Origin: Caulobacter vibrioides
Lineage (GTDB): Bacteria; Pseudomonadota; Alphaproteobacteria; Caulobacterales; Caulobacteraceae
DNA length: 32,660 nucleotides
Assembly (NCBI GenBank): GCA_001449105.1
Contig: LNIY01000108.1
Span: 1 to 32,660 of the forward strand
Reading direction: 5' to 3'
Shown: piece after piece, positions 1 through 7,918 of the stretch
Layout of the letters: each line of letters opens with the position of its first letter
Position numbering within the stretch: the first letter of the stretch is position 1
Program-made: the position numbers and the translations under genes
The notes under the pieces: model-generated
The model's input: only the letters and a program-made list of their open reading frames with translations
Told to the model about the DNA's origin: nothing
Database searches by the model: none

Positions 1-69
1 CCTCTGGGCCACCTCCCCCAGAGGGGGAGGATCTGGTTGGCGCGGGCCACCTCCCCCAGAGGGGGAGGA
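1..69. repeat. Two tandem copies of a C/G-block palindromic repeat (family A)
   Basis: Two palindromes with arms CCTCCCCC and GGGGGAGG around an AGA centre lie at 12-30 and 50-68, each preceded by GGGCCA. They end two bases before the stop codon of the minus-strand gene that follows, so its transcript would run through them. The same unit recurs near 24613-24730, 28198-28299 and 32198-32372. It is a dispersed intergenic repeat; a role in transcript ending or stability is inference. Confidence 0.8.
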
Positions 70-70
70 C

Positions 71-451
71 CTAGGCGAGCGTGACGAACAGTTCGTTCTC
101 GATCACCCACTGGCCGGCGAGCTTGCGCCAGGTGGCCAGGTAGGTTCCGCTCTGGGTCGCCCCCTCGCCTTTCCAGGTTCCCACCCAGCGGCCGCGCTCG
201 GCGGCGCGGGCGCCGTCGGCGTCGAGTTCGATCAGGTCGGTGGTCCGGACGTAGGAGACGAAGTCGCGATCGGCGAACTGGCCGGCGAAGGCCTCGATGA
301 TCTGGTCGCGGCCCAGCAGCAGCGAGCCGTCCCCGGCGATGACCTTGGCGTCGACCGTGAAGAAGGGGACGAGACGGCCCGTGTCCTTGCCGGCGATCAG
401 CCGGTTGGTGAGCTTGCGACGAGCGGCGACGGCGTCCTGCGGCGCGATCAT
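71..451 (-). CDS. SnoaL/NTF2-like (DUF4440-type) small protein
   Basis: This encodes 126 residues. The pattern is that of the NTF2-like fold: an N-terminal helix (MIAPQDAVAARRKLTNRLIAGKD), a strand pair with a G-D-G-S-L-L-L-G-R turn near 40-48, a helix with IIEAFAGQFADRDF, then strands ending in the W-x-V-E-N-E-like segment WVIENELFV at the C-terminus. Members of this superfamily act as small enzymes or as ligand-binding proteins, and the sequence alone does not identify a substrate. There is no signal peptide or membrane segment, so it is probably cytoplasmic. It stands alone on the minus strand, with family A repeats directly after its stop codon and a dispersed palindromic repeat upstream. 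The fold assignment is fairly secure; the function is unknown. Confidence 0.7.
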   Translation of the reverse strand: MIAPQDAVAARRKLTNRLIAGKDTGRLVPFFTVDAKVIAGDGSLLLGRDQIIEAFAGQFADRDFVSYVRTTDLIELDADGARAAERGRWVGTWKGEGATQSGTYLATWRKLAGQWVIENELFVTLA

Positions 452-493
452 GAACTGCTGAGTCCCTTCCTGGCGAAGGCTTCATGCCTTCGC

Positions 494-537
494 GCATTTT
501 CTTCACGCGAACCGGTATCCACTTCGCTCGAAAATGC
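494..537. repeat. Alphaproteobacterial intergenic palindrome (CCGGTATCCACTT type)
   Basis: The arms GCATTTTC (494-501) and GAAAATGC (530-537) flank the core ACCGGTATCCACTTCG. This resembles a dispersed repeat, with a CCGGTATCCACTT core, that I recall as widespread in intergenic regions of alphaproteobacteria. It lies between two divergent genes and may overlap their promoters. No protein-coding signal is seen here. Confidence 0.6.
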
Positions 538-585
538 TCCGCGCGATATAGGCTGGGCCGTCGCCCCTTCGCAAACCGGACTCCG

Positions 586-1137
586 ATGCCGCCCCTCGAC
601 GACCTCGCCGCCCGCCCGACCGCCCTGCCCGTTCTGACGACGGCCCGGCTGACCCTGCGCCCGCCGGAGCTGTCCGACTTCGAGGACAGCGTCGCCATGT
701 GGTGCGAGCCGGAGGTCTATCGCTATGTCGGCGGCCGCGCCTCGACGCGCGAGGAAAGCTGGGCGCGGCTGCTGCGGGCCCGGGGCCTGTGGGCCCTGCT
801 CGGCTACGGCTATTGGGCGGTGCGCGAGACGGCCACAGGCCGCTATGTCGGCGAGGTGGGCTTCGCCGACTTCCACCGCGACATCGAGCCCTCGTTCGAG
901 GGCGTTCCGGAAATGGGCTGGGTGCTGGCCGGCTGGTCGCACGGACGGGGCTTCGGGACAGAGGCGGTTAGCGCGGGCCTGGCCTGGGGCGGGGGCCAAT
1001 GGGGCCAGGCGCCGGTGGTCTGCATCATCCATCCCGACAACGCCCCGTCCCTGGCCCTGGCGGCCAAGACCGGCTTCGTCGAACAGACCCGCACCACCTA
1101 CAAGGAAAGCCCGACCGTGCTGCTGCAGCGGGGGTGA
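586..1137 (+). CDS. GNAT N-acetyltransferase, RimJ/RimL type
   Basis: The protein has 183 residues when started at the ATG at 586; the open frame extends upstream to 484, but that stretch overlaps a dispersed palindrome and is not convincing coding. The opening LTTARLTLRPPELSDFED is the usual start of Acetyltransf_3 (RimJ/RimL) proteins. The acetyl-CoA-binding segment is the G-W-V-L-A-x-x-x-x-G-R-G-F-G-T-E-A region, followed by IIHPDNAPSLALAAKTGF, the common 'N-x-x-S-x-x-x-x-x-K-x-G-F' element. It would transfer an acetyl group from acetyl-CoA to an amine, either a protein N-terminus or a small molecule; the substrate cannot be told. It is cytoplasmic and divergent from the SnoaL-like gene. 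A family B repeat follows its stop. Confidence 0.8.
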   Translation: MPPLDDLAARPTALPVLTTARLTLRPPELSDFEDSVAMWCEPEVYRYVGGRASTREESWARLLRARGLWALLGYGYWAVRETATGRYVGEVGFADFHRDIEPSFEGVPEMGWVLAGWSHGRGFGTEAVSAGLAWGGGQWGQAPVVCIIHPDNAPSLALAAKTGFVEQTRTTYKESPTVLLQRG

Positions 1138-1171
1138 AGCGCGGCCGCGGTTCGCAGACGCCATCAACTGT

Positions 1172-1320
1172 CGTCATCCCGGCCGAAGCGCAGCGAAGAG
1201 CCGGGACCCAGGGGACTGGGGTCGGCGCAATGCATTGGCGACCGCCTGGACGCTCAATCAATCCGCCGAGCCCAGTCCCCTGGGTCCCCGGATAAGCGCT
1301 ACGCGCTTTCCGGGATGACG
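1172..1320. repeat. Long interrupted palindromic repeat (family B, copy 1)
   Basis: It begins CGTCATCCCGGCC and ends CCGGGATGACG. Inner arms ACCCAGGGGACTGGG and CCCAGTCCCCTGGGT give a long cruciform-capable element of about 150 bp. Three other copies lie at 10618-10751, 17767-17880 and 18886-19023. All are intergenic. Confidence 0.85.
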
Positions 1321-1347
1321 GTCATGGAGATGCTGAAGAGCCTGGGT

Positions 1348-1370
1348 CCCCGCTTTCGCGGGGATTTTAC
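1348..1370 (+). terminator. Hairpin with short T tract (family C half-unit)
   Basis: CCCCGC (1348-1353), loop TTTC, GCGGGG (1358-1363), then ATTTTAC. On the plus strand this resembles a weak intrinsic terminator facing the 3' end of cckA. The same hairpin core makes up each arm of the large inverted repeat at 11209-11302, so it may simply be one half of that repeat family. Confidence 0.5.
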
Positions 1371-1383
1371 GGAGAGAAGAGCC

Positions 1384-3447
1384 TCAGGCCGCCTGCAGCT
1401 GCTGCTTGACGCGTTCGGCCAGGGTCTTGATGTCGATCGGCTTGGGCAGGAAGGTCACGCCGGTCTCTCCTTCCAGGAGGTCGCTGAACTCGGCCTCGGC
1501 GTAGCCGGAGATGAACATCACCGGCGCGGTTCCCAGATAGCCGCGGGCCTTCTTGAGCAGGGTCGGGCCGTCGATGCCGGGCATGATCACGTCGCTGATC
1601 AGCAGGTCGATCTGGCCGGCGTTCTCCTCGGCGATGATCAGGGCCTCCTCGCCGTCGCTGGCCTCCAGCACCTCGTAGCCGCGGGCGCGCAGCAGGCGGG
1701 CGGCTACGCCGCGCACGGCGTCCTCGTCCTCGACGAACAGGATGCGGCCGGCGCCCGACAGGTCGCGGGCGGCGCGGGGCTTGGGCGGCTCGGCGACCGC
1801 CACGGCGGCCGCGGCGGCCTGGGCCGGGGTCGGCTCGTGGACGGGCAGGAAGATGCGGAAGGCCGCGCCCTCGCCCGGGCGGCTGTGGACGTGGATCCAG
1901 CCGTCGCTCTGCTTGACGATGCCGTAGACGGTGGCCAGGCCCAGGCCCGTACCCTCGCCCACCGGCTTGGTGGTGAAGAACGGGTCGAATATCTTGCCCA
2001 TGACCTCGGGCGGGATGCCGGGGCCGTCGTCGCTGACCTCGATGAAGGCCTGGTCGCCCTCGGCGCCGGGGAAGCCCAGGCTGCGCGCCTCGTCCTCGTT
2101 GAGGCGGGCGGTGCGGATGCGCACGACGCCGCCGCCCTTGGCCGCGCGCACGGCGTCGCGGGCGTTGACGGCCAGGTTCATGACCGCCGTCTCGAGCTGG
2201 CTCTTGTCGGCCCGCACCTGCGGCAGGTCGCGGCCGTAGTCGGTGATCAGCTTGACGTCCTCGCGCAGCAGGCGGCGCAGCAGGACCTCGAACTCGGAGA
2301 TCAGCTCGCCCAGTTCCAGCACCTCGCGCTGAACGGTCTGCTTGCGCGAGAACGCCAGCAGCTTGCGCACCAGGTCGGCGGCGCGCACGCCGGTCTGGCG
2401 GATCTCGTTGAGGCCTTCGTAGGACGGGTCGCCCACCGGGTGGCGGTGCAGCAGTTCGTCCAGGCGCAGCTGGATGGCGGTCAGCAGGTTGTTGAAGTCG
2501 TGGGCCACGCCGCCGGCCAGCTGGCCGATGGCCTGCATCTTCTGAGCCTGAGCCAGCTGCAGCTCCATCTGCTTCTGCTCGGAGACGTCGATCAGATAGG
2601 CCACGAGGCGGCCGTCGGCGCGGTAGAGATAGAGGTGGGCGATGCGCGACGGATCGCGGGCCAGGCGCACCTCGAACGGACCGGCCTTGCCTTCGGCCAG
2701 GCGCGTCTCGGCCTCGGCGCGCGAGGGCGGGTCGATCAGCTCGCCCAGGGTCATGCCGGCGCGCACGGCGCCGGTCATGGCCGACAGGGCCGGATTGGCT
2801 TCCAGCACCTTCGAGTTGAAGGGGTCCAGCCCCTCCAGCAGGGCCGCGCCGAACGGCGAGGCGCCGGAGAAGGCGTCCAGGGCGCGCGGCGGCGGGGCGG
2901 CCTGGGCGGCGACCGGGGCGACCGGCGGCAGGGGCGCGGCGACGGCCTCGACCACGGCCGGCAGGCGGACCAGCAGGCGGCCGCCGCCGACGCGGGCGGC
3001 CAGGGCGGGACGGTCCTGGCCGGCGACCACGACCACGCCCTCGGCGGCCTCGCCCTTGCGGGCGCGGACCAGGGCCGAGAACAGCGAGGCGTCCTTGGGC
3101 AGGCGGCGGGCCTCGCCCAGGGTGTCGCGCCAGGCCTGGTTGGCGGCCAGGATGCGGCCGTCGGCGGCGGTCAGGGCCGCGGGCTCGCCCAGGGCGTCGA
3201 TGAAGCTGTCGACAACGTCGACGCCGTTGTCGTGCGCGGCCGAGGCGCGGATGGCCACCAGGCCCAGGATCGCCACGCCCGCGACGCCCGCCAGCAGCAG
3301 CAGGCCCGCCAGGGTGGCGGGGCCCGCGCGCAGGGCCGGCGCCGTGGCGAAGCCAGCGGCGAGAACGAAGAAAACGGCCGCGCCCCAGATCAGGGGGTCG
3401 GCGCGGCGGCGGGTCGCCGTCATGTCTTTCGCGGGCGTCTCGGCCAT
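1384..3447 (-). CDS. cckA: CckA cell-cycle hybrid histidine kinase
   Basis: The protein has 687 residues, close to the 691 of C. crescentus CckA. Two membrane segments lie at about 18-40 and 45-66, followed by PAS-like regions (about 75-165 and 190-290). In the dimerisation domain, [11 protein letters not shown] carries the phosphorylated His316. The ATPase domain has an N box (N424), a G1 box DDGPGIP (473-479) and a G2 box [11 protein letters not shown] (497-507). A C-terminal receiver (about 567-685) has Asp619 in [10 protein letters not shown] and Lys669 in FLPKPID. In Caulobacter, CckA phosphorylates ChpT, which passes phosphate to CtrA and CpdR; cyclic di-GMP switches CckA to phosphatase. 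It lies 172 bp downstream of flhB on the same strand, as in C. crescentus. Two GATTC sites and a small inverted repeat lie in the gap upstream. Confidence 0.95.
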   Translation of the reverse strand: MAETPAKDMTATRRRADPLIWGAAVFFVLAAGFATAPALRAGPATLAGLLLLAGVAGVAILGLVAIRASAAHDNGVDVVDSFIDALGEPAALTAADGRILAANQAWRDTLGEARRLPKDASLFSALVRARKGEAAEGVVVVAGQDRPALAARVGGGRLLVRLPAVVEAVAAPLPPVAPVAAQAAPPPRALDAFSGASPFGAALLEGLDPFNSKVLEANPALSAMTGAVRAGMTLGELIDPPSRAEAETRLAEGKAGPFEVRLARDPSRIAHLYLYRADGRLVAYLIDVSEQKQMELQLAQAQKMQAIGQLAGGVAHDFNNLLTAIQLRLDELLHRHPVGDPSYEGLNEIRQTGVRAADLVRKLLAFSRKQTVQREVLELGELISEFEVLLRRLLREDVKLITDYGRDLPQVRADKSQLETAVMNLAVNARDAVRAAKGGGVVRIRTARLNEDEARSLGFPGAEGDQAFIEVSDDGPGIPPEVMGKIFDPFFTTKPVGEGTGLGLATVYGIVKQSDGWIHVHSRPGEGAAFRIFLPVHEPTPAQAAAAAVAVAEPPKPRAARDLSGAGRILFVEDEDAVRGVAARLLRARGYEVLEASDGEEALIIAEENAGQIDLLISDVIMPGIDGPTLLKKARGYLGTAPVMFISGYAEAEFSDLLEGETGVTFLPKPIDIKTLAERVKQQLQAA

Positions 3448-3492
3448 GCCGACCGAAATCCTTCTACAACCTGGTCGGGTGAAGGCCCCGAC

Positions 3493-3558
3493 GATTCGTC
3501 CGGTAAGGATACTCCTTACGCGGCCCTAGAGCGCGTTTATCAAGCAGGTCGCTGATTC
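3493..3558 (-). promoter_or_regulatory. Inverted repeat and GANTC sites upstream of cckA
   Basis: GTAAGG (3503-3508), spacer ATACT, CCTTAC (3514-3519) is a perfect 6-bp inverted repeat 56 bp upstream of the cckA start. GATTC occurs at 3493-3497 and 3554-3558, the pentamer methylated by CcrM in Caulobacter. I could not assign clear -35 and -10 boxes. Operator function is inference. Confidence 0.4.
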
Positions 3559-3619
3559 TACGGCGGAAATGTGATTTCCCGACGGTTGCATACCAGCCCG
3601 CGGAACGATCCGTTCACCG

Positions 3620-4702
3620 TCAATCGGCCCAGGCGCGGCGCTTGGACTGCTTGTTGCTGAGCACGAAGCCGATGACCTTGGCGACGGCCTCGAAGTGCTC
3701 GGCCGGGATCTGCTGGTCAACCTCGACGGCGGCGTAGAGGGCGCGCGCCAGCGGCGGGTCCTCCAGCACGTGGACGCCGGATTCCTCGGCCACGGCGCGG
3801 ATCTTCAGGGCCAGGTCGTCGACGCCCTTGGCCACGCAGATCGGAGCCGGGGTCTCGCCCTGCTCGTACTTCAGCGCCACGGCGTAGTGGGTCGGGTTCA
3901 TGACGACGACGGTCGCCTGGGGCACGGCCTGCATCATCCGCTGGCGCGAGCGCTGCATCTGGATCTGGCGGCGCTTGGCCTTGATGTGGGGGTCGCCGTC
4001 GCTGTCCTTGTGCTCGTCCTTGAGCTCCTTGAGGCTCATCCGCATGCGCTTGTTGAAGCGCAGGCGCTGCCAGAACCAGTCGAAGCCGGCGGTGACGATC
4101 AGGAAGATCAGCACGGCCCAGAACAGCTTCTTGCAGAGGTCGACGGCCAGCGGGAGCATGGCGGCCGGGTCCATGCCGACCAGGCCCGTGACCATCTGGG
4201 CGTCGGGCTTGAGCACGAACCAGGCGATGACGCCGGTGACCAGGAACTTCAGGGCCGACTTGGCGAACTGCATCATGCCGTCCGGCCCGAAGATGCGGCC
4301 AAGACCCTTCAGGGGATCCAGCTTCTTCAGGTCGGGCTTCATCTTCTCGCCCGAGAACATGAAGCCGGACTGGGCGATGTTGGCGGCCGCGCCCAGCACG
4401 CCCGAGCACAGCATGACCAGGATCAGCGGCGGCAGGGCGGCCAGCACGGCCTTGCGGGCGATGATCTGGACCCCGCCCTCGACGTCCATCTGACCGGCCT
4501 GGGCGATGAAGGGCACCAGCGACTGGACGAGGTCGCGCGTCAGCCAGCCGCCGGCGATGACCACGGCCCCGAAGGCCCCGGCCAGCGAGGCCAGCTGGGC
4601 GATGTCGGCGCTTTTGGGGACGTCGCCTTTCTTGCGGGCGTCCGCCAGTTTCTTGGCTGACGGTTCTTCTGTCTTCGATTCCTGGTCCGTATCGTCAGCC
4701 AT
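3620..4702 (-). CDS. flhB: FlhB flagellar export switch protein
   Basis: The protein has 360 residues, the usual length. It starts with a charged cytoplasmic stretch including TEEPSAKKLADARKKG, the conserved FlhB/EscU opening. Four membrane segments lie at about 35-55, 85-110, 148-166 and 188-208. The cytoplasmic domain carries NPTH at 269-272, the autocleavage site (between N269 and P270) that switches export from rod/hook-type to filament-type substrates. It forms part of the export gate with FliP, FliQ, FliR and FlhA in the inner membrane. Its start is 9 nt after the fliR stop, and it should be transcribed with fliQ and fliR from the CtrA-type promoter upstream of fliQ. Nothing unusual is seen in the sequence. 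Confidence 0.96.
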   Translation of the reverse strand: MADDTDQESKTEEPSAKKLADARKKGDVPKSADIAQLASLAGAFGAVVIAGGWLTRDLVQSLVPFIAQAGQMDVEGGVQIIARKAVLAALPPLILVMLCSGVLGAAANIAQSGFMFSGEKMKPDLKKLDPLKGLGRIFGPDGMMQFAKSALKFLVTGVIAWFVLKPDAQMVTGLVGMDPAAMLPLAVDLCKKLFWAVLIFLIVTAGFDWFWQRLRFNKRMRMSLKELKDEHKDSDGDPHIKAKRRQIQMQRSRQRMMQAVPQATVVVMNPTHYAVALKYEQGETPAPICVAKGVDDLALKIRAVAEESGVHVLEDPPLARALYAAVEVDQQIPAEHFEAVAKVIGFVLSNKQSKRRAWAD

Positions 4703-4711
4703 GGCGCGCTC

Positions 4712-5467
4712 CTAGTTGAAGACGCCGAGCAGATCGCGGTAGCGATCGCTCCACACCATGGCGATGCCGCCCAGGGACAGGGCCAGCAACGAAAGGCCCA
4801 GGATCACGCTGAGCGGCGAGGTGACGAAGAAGATCTGGAACGAGGGCATGACGCGGCCGACGAGGCCGGTCGCCAGGTTGAAGACGATCGAGAACACGAT
4901 CACCGGCGCGGCCAGCTGGACGCCGAGCATGAAGCTCTGGGCCACGGTGCGCACGGCCAGGGCGGCGGCGTCGTTGACCGGCACGGTCTTGGTGAACGGG
5001 AAGAGCTCGTAGGACCGGGCCATCGCGCCGATGAACAGGTGGTGCAGGTCGGTGGCCATGACCAGGGTCAGGCCCAGCATCGACAGGAAGGTGGCGATGG
5101 CGGTGCTGGACGGCGCGCCGGCCGGGTTGGTGGTCTGGGCGAACGACAGGGTGGTCTGCAGCGAGATGATCTCGCCGGCCGTGGTCAGGGCGCTCATGAA
5201 CAGCTTCAGCACCGCGCCGATCATCAGGCCGATCAGGATCTCGTGGATCACCTGGCCGGCCAGGCCGCCCAGCGTGGTGGGCAGCGGGCCGACGGTCTTG
5301 GCGACCACGGGGGTCAGGACGACGGCGATCAGCAGGGCGAAGGCCAGGCGGATGCGCGGCGGCACGGCCGTCTCGCCGATGCCGGGCATCAGCATGACCA
5401 TGGCCCCGATCCGGGCGAAGACCAGACCGGCGACATAGACCTGGGCGGTCGTCGCGAAGCTGTCCAC
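4712..5467 (-). CDS. fliR: FliR flagellar export gate protein
   Basis: The protein has 251 residues with about six membrane segments. Family signatures include the early FARIGAMVMLMPGIGETAVPPRIR (arginine, mid-helix glycine and proline pairs, then the basic loop) and the middle QTTLSFAQTTNPAG, matching the conserved 'iD.q.G...a...dP' region of FliR. FliR and FliP/FliQ form the helical export gate at the centre of the basal body. It is flanked by fliQ (13 nt upstream) and flhB (9 nt downstream) on the same strand, so translation is probably coupled or closely linked. It depends on the fliQ promoter. Confidence 0.95.
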   Translation of the reverse strand: MDSFATTAQVYVAGLVFARIGAMVMLMPGIGETAVPPRIRLAFALLIAVVLTPVVAKTVGPLPTTLGGLAGQVIHEILIGLMIGAVLKLFMSALTTAGEIISLQTTLSFAQTTNPAGAPSSTAIATFLSMLGLTLVMATDLHHLFIGAMARSYELFPFTKTVPVNDAAALAVRTVAQSFMLGVQLAAPVIVFSIVFNLATGLVGRVMPSFQIFFVTSPLSVILGLSLLALSLGGIAMVWSDRYRDLLGVFN

Positions 5468-5480
5468 GCCCCGCCCTTCC

Positions 5481-5744
5481 CTACATCGCCGCGATGCGGG
5501 CGGCGATCTGGCGCATGAAGCCAGACATCAGCGCGCCCATCAGCGGCAGGAACAGCAGCAGCGAGATGAAGATGGCCACGATCTTGGGCGCATAGACCAG
5601 GGTGGCTTCCTGGATCTGGGTCAGGGCCTGGAACAGGCCGATGGCCACGCCGACCACCAGGCCGACGATCAGCACGGGCGCGCACAGCTGAAGGGTCAGC
5701 CAGATCGCGTCGCGACCCACGTCGAGGACTTCGGCTCCGGTCAT
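5481..5744 (-). CDS. fliQ: FliQ flagellar export gate protein
   Basis: The protein has 87 residues with two hydrophobic helices (about 16-40 and 54-75) joined by the conserved FQALTQIQEATLVYAPKI loop, which is diagnostic of FliQ/SctS. Four FliQ copies surround the FliP-FliR core in the export gate. It is the first gene of the fliQ-fliR-flhB operon. In Caulobacter this operon is an early (class II) flagellar transcript activated by CtrA; a matching CtrA box lies about 60 bp upstream of the start codon. Confidence 0.96.
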   Translation of the reverse strand: MTGAEVLDVGRDAIWLTLQLCAPVLIVGLVVGVAIGLFQALTQIQEATLVYAPKIVAIFISLLLFLPLMGALMSGFMRQIAARIAAM

Positions 5745-5804
5745 GAACGGGCTTTCTGCTTACGCTCTGGACGGTGTTGGTGTGAGGCGCACCCTGCGCC
5801 CGAC

Positions 5805-5834
5805 ATGGTTAACAGGGAGTTAGGGACTGTTAAC
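5805..5834 (-). promoter_or_regulatory. CtrA-type class II flagellar promoter of fliQ
   Basis: Read on the minus strand, CTAA-CTCCCTG-TTAACCAT (5823 to 5805) matches the CtrA half-site pair with 7-bp spacing and the TTAACCAT context known for early Caulobacter flagellar promoters. A further palindromic half-site GTTAAC lies at 5829-5834. The box ends about 60 bp before the fliQ ATG. CtrA activation is established for the fliQ operon in C. crescentus; occupancy here is inferred. Confidence 0.82.
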
Positions 5835-6001
5835 ACCGCGCCCGCCCCGAGCGCGAGCCGGGCGCGGCGCATGGTCGCTGCCGCCGGGCCGCAGCGGCCT
5901 GCGACGTCCCGTCGCACGGGTCGAGGCGGCCTGCGTCGCTTTAGTTGCTGGCGAAACTATCGGGCGACATGCAAGCTTCACCGATCAGTCGGAAGAACGT
6001 C

Positions 6002-6118
6002 ATGCGTATGGATTCGAGATGGCATTGGTGGCAGCGCCACCCCTTCATCGGCCTGGCCGTGGGCTGGGCCGTGATCGCGATCGGCGTCGACATCCTGGCG
6101 CTGCTCCTGCGCCATTGA
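6002..6118 (+). CDS. 38-residue single-pass membrane microprotein
   Basis: The frame begins at an ATG preceded by GGAAG at 5991-5995 with 6-nt spacing. It encodes a short basic and aromatic N-terminus (MRMDSRWHWWQRHP) and one hydrophobic helix (FIGLAVGWAVIAIGVDILALLL), ending RH. The basic N-terminus suggests it faces the cytoplasm. I do not recognise a family. Composition and a suitable ribosome-binding site support a real gene, but its small size means chance cannot be excluded. It is divergent from fliQ, and its stop codon overlaps the terminator shared with the phosphatase gene on the other strand. Confidence 0.55.
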   Translation: MRMDSRWHWWQRHPFIGLAVGWAVIAIGVDILALLLRH

Positions 6119-6146
6119 AAAAGGGCGCGGACCAAAGCCCGCGCCC
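6118..6146 (-). terminator. Intrinsic terminator after the phosphatase gene
   Basis: GGGCGCGG (6123-6130) and CCGCGCCC (6139-6146) form a perfect 8-bp stem. On the minus strand the hairpin is followed by five T residues (6122-6118), so it should end the phosphatase transcript. Read on the plus strand it lies right after the microprotein stop. Confidence 0.8.
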
Positions 6147-6174
6147 CTCTCTTCAGACAGCTTGAAGCCGCCGA

Positions 6175-7860
6175 TCAGCAGTCGTGGCCGGCGCCCAGCG
6201 GGCGGCAGCGGCCGTCGATGGCCTTGGGGATCGGCACGCCCGTGACGGCGGCGATCGTCGGGGCGATGTCGACGGTCTCGATCGGCAGGATGCGCTCGCG
6301 GGGTTGCGCGCTCTTCCACCAGAACAGGATCGGCACGCGGCGGTCGTAGTCCCAGGGCGTGCCGTGGGTGGCGACGTAGGTGTTGCTGGCGCTGGCCGGG
6401 ACCAGGTTCGGCTTGAAGGCCACCAGGATGTCGCCCGAGCGGCCCGGATAGGCGCTGCGGCGCAGGCGCTCCTTGACGCTGATGGTGTCGGGCGAGGTTC
6501 CCTTGGCCACCGGCGGCGTGGTCAACAGGTCGTTGATCTCGTAGGCCTCGGCGACCTCGCCGCGCGAACGGACCAGGGCCAGGGCAGCCGAGGCGATGCG
6601 GGCCCGCTCGACAGCCGGCGGGGTCTTCTTGTCGGCGCCGACGATCACCAGGGTGTCGATGCCGCCCGGGGCGACCAGCGGGTCGTAGTCGAGCGAAAGA
6701 TCGGTGCGCAGCTGCTGGTTCAGGCCCTTGAGCCAGGCCGAGGTGGCGATGCGCGAGACGTCGTAGCCTTCGTCGTGCAGGCGCTCGGGGAAGTCCGAAC
6801 CGCCGTGGTCGGCGCTCAGCACCACCAGCACCTCGCCCTTGGCCTTCTCGATGCGCTTGAGGAAGGCGTCGAGGCGGACGTCCAGGCGGCTGAGGTGGTC
6901 GCACATCTCCGGACCACGGGTGCCGTAGCGGTGGCCGATGAAGTCGGTGGCCGACAGGCTGACGGTCAGCACGTCGACCTGCGGGCCGTCGCCCAGGCCG
7001 AACTCGTCACGCAGGGCGGCGGCGGCTTCCAGGGTCACGGCGTCGGTATAGGGGCTGGCCGACAGGTCGCGCAGGGTCTCGGACGCATTGCCCGGCAGCG
7101 GACGCGGCAGCTTGGCGTCCCAGGTGCGATCGCCGGTGGTCCAGGTCTTTTCGAGAGCGGCGCAGGCCTTGTTCTCGTAGGTCCAGACGAAGGGCTTCTT
7201 CTTCTGCTCGGCGGCCAGGCGCGCGTTCAGGCCGGCGACGGGGGCGAGCTTGGTCGCGGCGTCCTCGCCCGGCTTGACGTAGGTCGTGAAGCCGAAGCCG
7301 GCCTGGTACCAGAAGGCGCCGTCCGGATCATGGCCGGCCATGGTGATCGCGCCGCGATCCTTGCCCGAGACGCCGTAGACGCGGCTCTTGGGCGAGACGG
7401 CCTTCAGCCATTCGCCGTAGGTCGGAACCATCAGGTTCCTGGGGCTGACCGGGTCCTGTTCGGACGGCGCGGCCAGGGTCACCGACTCGTCGAGCAGGCA
7501 ATACGACTTCCTGCCGGTCGCGGCGTCGTACCAGTTGTTGCCGACGATGCCGGTGCGGTTGGGATAGGAACCGGTGAGCAGGCTGGAGTGGCCCGGGCAG
7601 GTCTCGGTCATGCCGTGCGACTGGTAGCCGTTGGGATAGACCACGCCTTCGCGGCCGAGCTTGCCGAGGCCGCCCTTCCACTGGCCGCGCCACTGTTCGA
7701 ACAGGTTGGCGCTGAACTGGTCGATGGAGATCACCACCACCAGCTTGGGATTGGGCTTCACCTGGTCGGCCGCCTGGGCCGGGACGGAGGCGAAAAGGGC
7801 GACGCCGGCCAGCGCAGACAGCGCCGTCCTGGGGCCAAACTGGAAGGTAAGCTTGCTCAT
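6175..7860 (-). CDS. PafA-like secreted alkaline phosphatase
   Basis: The protein has 561 residues from the ATG at 7860; the frame is open further upstream but would overlap the transporter gene, and this start gives a clean Sec signal peptide (about 1-30, cleavage after AQA). Alkaline phosphatase superfamily ligands are all visible: Asp47, the nucleophile Thr87 in TETCPGH, Asp306 and His310 (DFIGHRYG), Asp351-His352 (ADHGG) and His499. These follow the spacing of PafA, the phosphate-irrepressible phosphatase. PafA's phosphomonoester-specific residues also appear conserved (Asn108/109 in GNNW; Lys167 and Arg169 in GKDRG). It should act in the periplasm to release phosphate from organic monoesters. 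No Pho box was recognised. It stands alone between a terminator and the transporter operon. Confidence 0.85.
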   Translation of the reverse strand: MSKLTFQFGPRTALSALAGVALFASVPAQAADQVKPNPKLVVVISIDQFSANLFEQWRGQWKGGLGKLGREGVVYPNGYQSHGMTETCPGHSSLLTGSYPNRTGIVGNNWYDAATGRKSYCLLDESVTLAAPSEQDPVSPRNLMVPTYGEWLKAVSPKSRVYGVSGKDRGAITMAGHDPDGAFWYQAGFGFTTYVKPGEDAATKLAPVAGLNARLAAEQKKKPFVWTYENKACAALEKTWTTGDRTWDAKLPRPLPGNASETLRDLSASPYTDAVTLEAAAALRDEFGLGDGPQVDVLTVSLSATDFIGHRYGTRGPEMCDHLSRLDVRLDAFLKRIEKAKGEVLVVLSADHGGSDFPERLHDEGYDVSRIATSAWLKGLNQQLRTDLSLDYDPLVAPGGIDTLVIVGADKKTPPAVERARIASAALALVRSRGEVAEAYEINDLLTTPPVAKGTSPDTISVKERLRRSAYPGRSGDILVAFKPNLVPASASNTYVATHGTPWDYDRRVPILFWWKSAQPRERILPIETVDIAPTIAAVTGVPIPKAIDGRCRPLGAGHDC

Positions 7861-7918
7861 GGCGCGCAACCTGCCCCAACGGCGAAGCGGTCGCAAACAA
7901 AGCTTCAGCAGACGAAGT

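Noticed and set aside
448..1167. A 239-codon minus-strand frame opposite the first acetyltransferase
   Set aside because: The plus-strand gene has the complete GNAT motif set; the minus frame has only Gly/Ala/Arg-rich sequence.
1315..3555. A 746-codon open frame opposite cckA
   Set aside because: It is antisense to a certain gene, rich in Gly, Ala, Arg, Asp and His with no domain pattern, and is explained by high GC at third positions.
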